Source: Microcaldota archaeon (GTDB lineage: Archaea; Micrarchaeota; Micrarchaeia; Anstonellales; Anstonellaceae). From it: DNA of 9,565 bases. The DNA lies in the NCBI GenBank assembly GCA_026396335.1, contig JAPLWZ010000056.1:1-9565 (forward strand). The letters are read 5' to 3'. The translations under genes were made by a program, and so were the position numbers. The first letter of the stretch is position 1. Every line of letters starts with the position of its first letter. The notes beneath the pieces were generated by a model, which saw only the letters and a program-made list of their open reading frames with translations, did not search any database and was not told the origin of the DNA. This document shows positions 1 to 5,609 of the stretch, piece after piece.

Positions 1-1
1 A

Positions 2-454
2 AAATCCGGCATGTCCTACTCCCAGCTTGAGGCACTCGCATCAGCGCCTGAAACATTCGGCGAGCGGATGGAGTCAGTGCGCTCATGCCAGTCAGTGAAG
101 GCGGAAAAAATAGGCGAGCACATAGTTGCAACCGCAATGGCAAAGTCGCACGAGGCGCATTTCGCTGACACGCTCGTGTCGCTTGGCGCTGACATTTCAT
201 TTGTTGCCTGCGACGGCGAGGACGGACGAATCTCCGCGCGCATGCGCGAAGGCTTGAAGGGGCGCGTGCGCCTTGACAAGATAATGTTTGAAGTTGGGAA
301 AGTGCTTGGCGGTTCGGGAAGCGGGCACGAGCTCGCGGCAGGCGCCAGTGGCAGCAAGGAAAACATCCGCGCAGCACTTGGCATCTGCGTAAAGCTCGCG
401 GAGCAGCAGTTGCTTTCATCAGAATCGGCGAAAATAAAAGAGATAAAATGGTAA
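2..454 (+). CDS. DHH-family phosphoesterase, C-terminal part (DHHA1 domain), 5' truncated by window edge
   Basis: The reading frame is open to the window edge, so the ATG at 11 is probably internal and the N-terminal DHH catalytic domain lies outside. What is visible is a DHHA1 substrate-binding domain: a GRISARMREG segment (RxSxR-like) and then, about 25 residues later, a glycine-rich GGSGSGHELAAGASG motif, the hallmark GGxGHxxAAG of RecJ, nanoRNase and pAp-phosphatase-type enzymes. Members hydrolyse phosphodiester bonds in single-stranded nucleic acid or short oligonucleotides, with metals held by the missing DHH domain. Archaeal members include RecJ/GAN-like exonucleases that work with the replisome. 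I cannot tell RecJ-like from oligoribonuclease-like without the N-terminus. The stop is 15 bp before purA, so the two are probably co-transcribed. Confidence 0.8.
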   Translation, partial: KSGMSYSQLEALASAPETFGERMESVRSCQSVKAEKIGEHIVATAMAKSHEAHFADTLVSLGADISFVACDGEDGRISARMREGLKGRVRLDKIMFEVGKVLGGSGSGHELAAGASGSKENIRAALGICVKLAEQQLLSSESAKIKEIKW

Positions 455-460
455 AAAAGC

Positions 461-465
461 GGTGA
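461..465 (+). promoter_or_regulatory. Shine-Dalgarno for purA
   Basis: GGTGA lies 4 nt before the purA ATG and matches the GGAGGTGA consensus for the archaeal 16S tail. There is no TATA box in the 15-bp gap. Translation therefore appears to use an internal leader within a polycistronic message, unlike the seemingly leaderless genes elsewhere in the window. Confidence 0.6.
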
Positions 466-469
466 ATCT

Positions 470-1780
470 ATGCCTATAGCAGTTGTAGTCGGAGCGCAGT
501 GGGGCGACGAAGGGAAAGGAAAGATAGTCGACTGCTATGCATCGCAGGCAGACTTAGTGGTGCGCTTCAACGGAGGCGCAAACGCAGGCCACACGGTCGT
601 ATTCGAGGGAAAAAAGTACAAATTCAACCTCATCCCATCCGGCATTCTCTACTCGCAAAAAACAAACATAATCGGAAACGGCATGGTAATTGACCCGAAA
701 AAGCTCATTGACGAAATAGACGGTCTTCTGAAATCCGGTCACACGCCCAACCTCGCAATCTCTCCCCGCGCGCACGTAGTAATGCCCTATCACTTTGTCC
801 TTGACGGCGCGGAAGAAATAAGGAAAGGCGGACTTGCAGCAGGAACAACAAAGCGCGGCATAGGCCCCTGCTACGCAGACAAGGCAGCGCGCTTCGGCAT
901 CCGCGTGTCAGAACTCATGGACGCACAGCTCTTCCGCGAAAAATTGCACACTATGCACCAGCTGGAATGCAGGATAATCGAGGGAGTTTACGGGCAGGTA
1001 TTCAAGCAAACGGAAGATGAAGTATTCCTGCAATATTCTGATTACGCGAAGCGTCTTGCGCCCTATGTAAAGGACACAAATGAAATAATCCACAGCGCAA
1101 TCGCAAAAAACAAGCGCATTCTTCTCGAAGGCGCACAGGCGACCATGCTTGACATTGACCATGGAATGTACCCGTTCGGCACCTCTTCTTCAACAACTGC
1201 GGGCGGCGCATGCACAGGCTCAGGCATAGGGCCAACTGCGATTGATGAAGTAGTCGGCGTGGTGAAAGTATACACAAGCAGAGTAGGCTCAGGCCCGGTT
1301 CCTACAGAACTCAACGATTCAATTGCTAATTACATCCGGGACAAGGGCGGTGAATACGGCACCACTACGGGTAGGCCGCGCCGCATAGGCTGGCTGGACT
1401 TGGTAACAGTCCGCTACTCTGTGCAGGTGAACGGATTCACGGGGTTGGCATTCACGCGCTTAGACACGCTTTCAGGCGTTGAGAAAATCAAAGTCTGCAC
1501 ACACTACACGCTCGACGGCAAAAAAACGGAAAGCATGCCCGCCTCGCACAAGGATTTCGAGCGCTGCAAACCAGTTTACAAGGAATTCAAGGGCTGGAAA
1601 GACGTCGGCGAAAAGGAATGGCGCGCAATCGCAAGCAAGGGCTTCAAGGCGCTGCCAAAAGAGGCACAGGCGTACCTAACATTCATCTCCAAGACAGTAG
1701 GCGTCCCGATTTACATAGTCGGCGTCGGTCCTGGCAGGGAAGACACGATTGTTTTAAAAGACGTCTTTAAGAGAAAATGA
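470..1780 (+). CDS. purA: Adenylosuccinate synthetase
   Basis: Catalyses IMP + L-aspartate + GTP to adenylosuccinate + GDP + Pi, the first committed step from IMP to AMP, in the cytosol. The N-terminus carries the P-loop-like GDEGKGK, with the catalytic Asp at residue 13. NGGANAGHT follows, with the catalytic His at 41; both positions equal those of well-studied bacterial enzymes. Further family motifs are GTTKRGIGP near residue 125, the GTSSSTTAGG segment near 238, and TTTGRPRRIGWLD near 300 (IMP/aspartate loop). The length of 436 residues is the long form. Several archaeal enzymes, such as that of Pyrococcus, are about 90-100 residues shorter. The start is the ATG with a GGTGA ribosome site 4 nt upstream. 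It sits in an operon with the DHH phosphoesterase, and tRNA-Thr lies 38 bp downstream on the same strand. Confidence 0.97.
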   Translation: MPIAVVVGAQWGDEGKGKIVDCYASQADLVVRFNGGANAGHTVVFEGKKYKFNLIPSGILYSQKTNIIGNGMVIDPKKLIDEIDGLLKSGHTPNLAISPRAHVVMPYHFVLDGAEEIRKGGLAAGTTKRGIGPCYADKAARFGIRVSELMDAQLFREKLHTMHQLECRIIEGVYGQVFKQTEDEVFLQYSDYAKRLAPYVKDTNEIIHSAIAKNKRILLEGAQATMLDIDHGMYPFGTSSSTTAGGACTGSGIGPTAIDEVVGVVKVYTSRVGSGPVPTELNDSIANYIRDKGGEYGTTTGRPRRIGWLDLVTVRYSVQVNGFTGLAFTRLDTLSGVEKIKVCTHYTLDGKKTESMPASHKDFERCKPVYKEFKGWKDVGEKEWRAIASKGFKALPKEAQAYLTFISKTVGVPIYIVGVGPGREDTIVLKDVFKRK

Positions 1781-1794
1781 AGTTCATCTCGCCA

Positions 1795-1810
1795 AATCGC
1801 TGCTGCGATT
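1795..1810 (+). other. Small perfect hairpin between purA and tRNA-Thr
   Basis: AATCGC-TGCT-GCGATT forms a perfect 6-bp stem with a 4-nt loop, 14 nt after the purA stop and 8 nt before the mature tRNA 5' end. No U-run follows, so it does not look like an intrinsic terminator. No TATA box sits at the distance expected for an independent tRNA promoter, so the tRNA may be cut from the purA transcript. A processing role for the hairpin is a guess. Confidence 0.4.
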
Positions 1811-1818
1811 ATGCGCGT

Positions 1819-1890
1819 GCCCCTGTAGCTCACCGGTAGAGCGATTGCATGGTAAGCAATAGGTAGTGGGTTCAATTCCCATCGGGGGCT
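1819..1890 (+). tRNA. tRNA-Thr (anticodon GGU)
   Basis: A complete cloverleaf can be folded. The acceptor GCCCCTG pairs with CGGGGGC (one G-U). The D stem is GCTC/GAGC, and the anticodon stem ATTGC/GCAAT holds the loop ATGGTAA, giving anticodon GGT at 1851-1853. The variable loop is AGGTA, and the T stem GTGGG/CCCAT has loop TTCAATT. The discriminator is U, as is usual for archaeal tRNA-Thr, and no CCA is encoded. There is no intron. It decodes ACC and ACU. A T-run at 1913-1918 downstream could end transcription. Confidence 0.96.
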
Positions 1891-1912
1891 CTCCTTCTTC
1901 TTCTGGCGACAC

Positions 1913-1921
1913 TTTTTTATT
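1913..1921 (+). promoter_or_regulatory. TATA-like box for the ConA-like gene; T-run may also terminate tRNA-Thr
   Basis: TTTTTTATT is centred 28 bp upstream of the ATG at 1945, the archaeal TATA-to-start spacing expected for leaderless transcription. The same six-T run lies 23 nt past the tRNA-Thr 3' end and resembles an archaeal oligo-T terminator, so it may serve both purposes. Confidence 0.5.
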
Positions 1922-1944
1922 GTGTTCATGCCACAAATTGCACG

Positions 1945-2931
1945 ATGGCAGACCCGCTCCTAAGGAAAAAGCCGCCTGTCGTGATTGACGGCGAGAAGGA
2001 AGTGCCCTCCAAACCGGCAACACAGCCGGCAGATAGTGGCTTCTATACGAGCACGAACAATTCCAAAAGCAAAAGCGTGCCAGACTCAAAATCCCTAAAC
2101 GAAGCCGCAGCCAAAAAATCCTCGCCTGTAGTGAGAATAAACGACCAGTCTGAGGAACGCGGCTTTGAAAAGTGGGGCTATGAATGGTTTCTCCTTTTTG
2201 GAAGCGTGAACAAGAATAACGAATACGGCTATGCCAACGTTTACTCTGATTACGTAGAGTTGATTTCACCTGAGCCTTTCAGAGGAACCTATTCTGTGTA
2301 CGTCAAAGGCCCCGAAATTCAGGAGGGCAATCTGGACTTCAGTGTCACAGCAAAAACGGTCGAACAGCTGAGGCAAAACAAAAAGCCAAATCCGTGGGAA
2401 GTCAACTGGGTAGTCTGGAACCGCACCTACGCTGGAACGGACGAGGAATACGAGCACGAGGCCAACAAGGAGAATTTCTACTACTTCTACATGCAGCCTG
2501 GCGGCGGCTGGGTGCTTGGCAAGGAAATCAACGGCACCAACTATGAACTGGTGTCGTCCAACACAAGGAATGGCGGCAACTGCATCGTGTCTTCGGGCAG
2601 CGATGTGAAAAAAGACTACTTTGATTTTGGGCCTGACCCTAGCGGGCAATACGAGGTGCCACTAAAAAAAAGCGATGGCGTGCAGGCTGATGAAAAAAGC
2701 GGCATAAAGGTATTCAAGCGCAAAATCAATGGCAGTATTTCGGACTGGCACGATTTTAACATAATGCAGAACTCGAATACTGACGGCTCGGTGACAATCG
2801 CAGTCAGCGTAAACGGGGAAAAAGTAGTGGAGTTCATCGACAGGGACAATCCGTACAAGAGCGGCAACATAATGCTTTACAACGAAGACTGCATTGCACA
2901 GATGAAAGATCTTAAAATAAACGAGAATTAG
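1945..2931 (+). CDS. Uncharacterised protein with C-terminal concanavalin-A-like (LamG/DUF1080-type) domain
   Basis: 328 residues of unrecognised specific function. Residues 1-70 are rich in Lys, Pro, Ser and Asn with no hydrophobic stretch, so they are probably disordered and there is no signal peptide. From about 73 to the end the composition is aromatic-rich and beta-like (EKWGYEWFLLFG, then WEVNWVVWNR near 151, FYYFYMQPGGGWVLG near 178). It ends in WHDFNIMQ ... VTIAVSVNGEKVVEFID ... SGNIMLYNEDCIAQMKDLKI. That ending follows the terminal strands of the 3-keto-disaccharide hydrolase (DUF1080)/LamG-like jelly roll, where the glycine-LYNE strand precedes a closing KxLKI strand. Such folds usually bind or cleave sugars; I see no residue set that proves catalysis. 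It is a single gene, convergent with the RNase gene 29 bp away. The start is supported by the TATA spacing. Confidence 0.7.
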   Translation: MADPLLRKKPPVVIDGEKEVPSKPATQPADSGFYTSTNNSKSKSVPDSKSLNEAAAKKSSPVVRINDQSEERGFEKWGYEWFLLFGSVNKNNEYGYANVYSDYVELISPEPFRGTYSVYVKGPEIQEGNLDFSVTAKTVEQLRQNKKPNPWEVNWVVWNRTYAGTDEEYEHEANKENFYYFYMQPGGGWVLGKEINGTNYELVSSNTRNGGNCIVSSGSDVKKDYFDFGPDPSGQYEVPLKKSDGVQADEKSGIKVFKRKINGSISDWHDFNIMQNSNTDGSVTIAVSVNGEKVVEFIDRDNPYKSGNIMLYNEDCIAQMKDLKINEN

Positions 2932-2960
2932 CCTGCGCCGTCCTTATCTTTTAGCGCCTT

Positions 2961-4199
2961 CTAAATCTCAATCGTCTCGCCAAGCGCGGGTGCCATTGCC
3001 TCAAAACCCTCAAGCTTTAACTCTTCAGCAAACTCAGCGCAATGGTCGCCGTGCACCACGAACACCCTGTCAGGCTTCAGCGTTTCTGCCAACTTAAATA
3101 GTTCGCTGCGCCCCGCGTGCGCGGAAAAGTCAAGATAAGAATAGCTCGCCTTCGGCTTTATGTGGACTCCGTCGTATTCCACATATCCTTTATTCAGCAA
3201 ATTATGCCCGTTCGTGTCAGGCACAGAATAGCCCGTGAATATCGCCTTTGACTCAGGGCCAAGCTTCAGCAAGTAGCCAAGTGCAGGCCCGCCCTGCAGC
3301 ATGCCCGCTGTCGCAATTATCACACCCGGCTTGTGCAGCACCTTTCCTCTGTCGCTCTTGTGGAAGATTATCTTGCAGCTGTCCAGGTCGCGCCTGTACT
3401 GCTTGAAGTCTTTCATGTACGAAGGATAGTGCGAAAGTATCTCGTTCACCTTTGAGCCCATGCCGTCCACCCAAATATCGACATCCCTGTTCTGGGTGCG
3501 GATTATCCTGATAAGCTCCTGCGTCCTTCCTATTGCGAATGCTGGGAACAGCACAGTGCCGCCGTTCTCAAGTGTTTCGCTCATCTGTTCCCCGAGCTGC
3601 ATTTCCAAATCCTTGCGCGTAGGGTGGTCGCGGTCAAAGTAAGTGCTTTCCATAATGAGCGCATCAGGCCCGACAGGCGGTATTTCGGATGCAAACGTAG
3701 TCTTCGTTTCCTCCAGCTTGAAGTCGCCGGAATAAACCACGCGCTTGTCTCCGTTGTCAAGGTCGCAAATTGCAGCTCCTGGTATGTGCCCTGCAGAGTA
3801 GAGTTTCAGTTCAGTTTCACCAATCTGGTGCTTTTTATTGAACGAGAGCAGCGTGTTGTGCTGTTGCATGCGCTTTACGTGCGCTGCCCTGAAGGGGAAC
3901 TCTCCTCTCTTTGCCATTATCCTCATCGAGTCTTCGATTATTATCTGCGCCATCGCCGCGGTTGGCGGGGTGCAGATTACCTCAGGCGAACTGTTCTTGA
4001 AAAGCGAAGGGAAGTTGCCGCTGTGGTCAAGGTGCGCGTGCGACATCACGGCATAGTCCACCTTGTGCGGAGGCTCTATAGGGAACGTCTGGTCTGCGTG
4101 TATCTTGAGCCCGCAGTCCAACAGTATATTCTCCTGGTCCGACAGCAAAAACGAGCTACGCCCGACTTCCTGCGATGCGCCAAGAAAAGTGATTTCCAT
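2961..4199 (-). CDS. Beta-CASP metallo-beta-lactamase ribonuclease, aCPSF2-like
   Basis: A zinc-dependent RNA nuclease of the CPSF73/Int11 group. All MBL motifs are present: Asp28 in LLDCG, HAHLDH at 54-59 (two-metal site), His138 in SAGHIPGA, and Asp159 in YSGDF. The beta-CASP cap has motif A Glu184 (IMESTY), motif B His361 (FSAHAGRSE) and motif C His383 (VVHGD). The N-terminal FLGASQEVGRS is typical of aCPSF2. At 412 residues it lacks the N-terminal KH domains of aCPSF1, the archaeal termination factor. An archaeal RNase J is the main alternative. It probably acts in RNA processing or decay in the cytosol. The ATG lies 28 bp downstream of a TATA box, suggesting leaderless translation. It is divergent from the winged-helix gene and convergent with the ConA-like gene. 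Confidence 0.93.
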   Translation of the reverse strand: MEITFLGASQEVGRSSFLLSDQENILLDCGLKIHADQTFPIEPPHKVDYAVMSHAHLDHSGNFPSLFKNSSPEVICTPPTAAMAQIIIEDSMRIMAKRGEFPFRAAHVKRMQQHNTLLSFNKKHQIGETELKLYSAGHIPGAAICDLDNGDKRVVYSGDFKLEETKTTFASEIPPVGPDALIMESTYFDRDHPTRKDLEMQLGEQMSETLENGGTVLFPAFAIGRTQELIRIIRTQNRDVDIWVDGMGSKVNEILSHYPSYMKDFKQYRRDLDSCKIIFHKSDRGKVLHKPGVIIATAGMLQGGPALGYLLKLGPESKAIFTGYSVPDTNGHNLLNKGYVEYDGVHIKPKASYSYLDFSAHAGRSELFKLAETLKPDRVFVVHGDHCAEFAEELKLEGFEAMAPALGETIEI

Positions 4200-4223
4200 A
4201 TATTGGGATTAGTAGTGAAGGGC

Positions 4224-4230
4224 TATAAAT
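4224..4230 (-). promoter_or_regulatory. TATA box for aCPSF2-like gene
   Basis: On the minus strand this reads ATTTATA, close to the archaeal TTTATATA consensus, centred 28 bp before the ATG at 4199. That spacing predicts transcription starting at or within a few bases of the start codon. Confidence 0.65.
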
Positions 4231-4242
4231 GCAATACGTCGG

Positions 4243-4255
4243 GGGCAAGTTGCCC
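4243..4255. promoter_or_regulatory. Palindrome between divergent promoters, candidate operator
   Basis: GGGCAA-G-TTGCCC is a perfect inverted repeat with a one-base centre at 4249. The two TATA boxes of the divergent genes are centred about 22 bp on either side, so the palindrome is symmetric to both, where a dimeric regulator could act on both genes. The neighbouring winged-helix protein is one candidate ligand; this is inference. Confidence 0.45.
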
Positions 4256-4267
4256 ACATAGGTTATC

Positions 4268-4275
4268 TATTAAAA
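4268..4275 (+). promoter_or_regulatory. TATA box for the winged-helix / ACS operon
   Basis: TATTAAAA is centred about 27 bp upstream of the ATG at 4298, with no Shine-Dalgarno between. This is the layout of an archaeal leaderless promoter and probably drives 4298-6917 as one unit. Confidence 0.6.
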
Positions 4276-4297
4276 GATTGATGGCGAACTCACCTGT

Positions 4298-4957
4298 ATG
4301 AACGAACTTTCTTTCCTTGATATCGCCATACTGCGCAAAATCGACGCCGAATCATCAGTTGAAAAATTCGGCTCAATGATAAACACTTCCTTTTTTGAGA
4401 CAGCAAACCTCCTCGGCACCACAAAAATAAAGGGCTACATGAACAAGCTCATTGCGCAGAATTTCATGGACTATGAAATGAAATCCGCAAAAGTGTATTT
4501 CGTGCTCACTGAAATGGGCTTCAATGCAACCGGCGGAGTGCGCGTGCAGTCAACCCTTCCCGCCCCAGAGCAGAAAAGTGCGGAAGTTGGCGCTGGCGCA
4601 CAGGCAAAACTTGACACAAACACAGCCACGCCCCCCTGGGTGAAGATTGCTGATGTGAAGAAGCCAGAGCACAAGGAAAGCCACAAGCCCGATGTTGCGC
4701 ACATACTCAAGGATGAGGCGGCGGAAAAGCATATTGCTGAGAAAGCGCGCAAGGAAACAACAGAAAAAGAGAAAGCGAAGGCGCAGCCAAAAAGGCAGCC
4801 CACTCCTGAGGAGGAAGAGGCTGCAAAGAAAATGAAGCGGGTCGCCTCCAAGGTCGAGTATTACCTGGTGGAATACGCCCCCTATATCGTAATGATCCTG
4901 GTGCTGATCGTGATATTCACTGCAGTAATACTATTCGGAATCTCCAAATTGGGCTAA
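4298..4957 (+). CDS. Tail-anchored membrane protein with N-terminal winged-helix-like domain
   Basis: 219 residues, family not recognised by name. Residues 1-75 look like a helix-rich winged helix: three helices (SFLDIAILRKI, TSFFETANLLG, KIKGYMNKLIAQNFM) followed by a hairpin-like AKVYFVLTEMGFNATG, the usual pattern of archaeal MarR- or ArsR-like DNA-binding folds. Residues 76-185 are a charged linker rich in Lys, Glu, Ala and Pro, partly coiled-coil-like. Residues about 194-215 are a single strongly hydrophobic helix (APYIVMILVLIVIFTAVILF) ending four residues before the C-terminus, so the protein would be tail-anchored with the DNA-binding part in the cytosol. The stop is 5 bp before the ACS beta gene, indicating co-transcription. 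It might be a membrane-tethered regulator, but the fold could also serve a protein-protein role. DNA binding is inferred. Confidence 0.7.
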   Translation: MNELSFLDIAILRKIDAESSVEKFGSMINTSFFETANLLGTTKIKGYMNKLIAQNFMDYEMKSAKVYFVLTEMGFNATGGVRVQSTLPAPEQKSAEVGAGAQAKLDTNTATPPWVKIADVKKPEHKESHKPDVAHILKDEAAEKHIAEKARKETTEKEKAKAQPKRQPTPEEEEAAKKMKRVASKVEYYLVEYAPYIVMILVLIVIFTAVILFGISKLG

Positions 4958-4962
4958 AGGTA

Positions 4963-5586
4963 ATGCACGTGGATTTTGAGCTGCTTTCCAAATACAAAAT
5001 AGATTATCCCAAATTTGCCAAAGCCCGCACGCCCGCGGATATCATTGCAGCAGGAAAAAAACTAGGCTTCCCCCTTGCAATGAAAATGCTTTCGCCCGAT
5101 GTGCAGCACAAGAGCGACAAGGGCGGAGTCATACTGGATATCAAAGGCTTAGGCGAGCTTGAGAAAGCCGGGTTCCTCCTTCTTGAGCGCTACCGCGATG
5201 TGAAAGTGGAAGGCGTGCTCTTGCAGAGGATGGCCGGCGGCAAGGATTCGGTCGAGCTTATCATCGGCGGGAAAAAAGACGCGCAGTTCGGCCAACTTAT
5301 CATGCTTGGGCTGGGCGGAATTTTCGTCGAAGTGCTGAAAGACGTTACGTTCCGCGTCTGCCCGATAACCGAAGATGACGCGCGGCAAATGGTCCACGAA
5401 CTCAAGAGCTACCCGATTTTGGCAGGCGCGCGCGGCAGGAAGCCGGTGAATGAGCGTGCGCTGATAGCGACACTGATGAAAGTCTCCAAGCTCTTGATGA
5501 ATGAAAATCCAAAAGAGTTCGACATCAACCCGCTCATAATCAATTCAGAGGAATGCACAGCGGTTGACATGAGAATAATCAAGTAA
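4963..5586 (+). CDS. ADP-forming acetyl/acyl-CoA synthetase, beta subunit (ATP-grasp)
   Basis: The nucleotide-binding half of the archaeal enzyme that converts acyl-CoA + ADP + Pi to acid + CoA + ATP. Residues 1-207 cover the ATP-grasp fold. LAMKMLSPDVQHKSDKGGV carries His49, which aligns with the second active-site His (His71 in the Pyrococcus furiosus beta subunit). MLGLGGIFVEVLKDVTFRVCPIT at about 109-131 is the family signature, and FDINPLI near 186 is the metal-binding strand. The protein is about 25 residues shorter than the roughly 232 of Pyrococcus. The shortfall matches the missing N-terminal helix (offset of 22 at the His). No in-frame ATG, GTG or TTG lies upstream before the stop at about 4809, so ATG 4963 stands. 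Only AGG just before the start hints at a ribosome site. The alpha subunit gene follows directly. Confidence 0.92.
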   Translation: MHVDFELLSKYKIDYPKFAKARTPADIIAAGKKLGFPLAMKMLSPDVQHKSDKGGVILDIKGLGELEKAGFLLLERYRDVKVEGVLLQRMAGGKDSVELIIGGKKDAQFGQLIMLGLGGIFVEVLKDVTFRVCPITEDDARQMVHELKSYPILAGARGRKPVNERALIATLMKVSKLLMNENPKEFDINPLIINSEECTAVDMRIIK

Positions 5587-5596
5587 GATTGATTTT

Positions 5597-5602
5597 GGCG
5601 GT
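5597..5602 (+). promoter_or_regulatory. Shine-Dalgarno deciding the ACS alpha start
   Basis: GGCGGT, one mismatch from GGAGGT, lies 7 nt before the ATG at 5610. The alternative TTG at 5589 is only 2 nt after the beta stop and has no ribosome site. The ATG at 5610 is therefore preferred. Confidence 0.55.
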
Positions 5603-5609
5603 AATTGAA

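Noticed and set aside
1819..1890. Intron or split-tRNA structure in the tRNA genes
   Set aside because: Both tRNAs (also 8286-8360) fold completely as contiguous sequences with seven-base anticodon loops.
1784..2269. 161-residue open frame on the minus strand
   Set aside because: It runs through the tRNA-Thr gene and the N-terminus of the ConA-like gene; no motif and implausible composition.
3624..4301. 225-residue open frame on the plus strand, antisense to the aCPSF2-like gene
   Set aside because: It lies almost wholly over a gene with complete catalytic motifs, and its composition (many Arg, Val and His, no recognisable domain) is that of a shadow frame.
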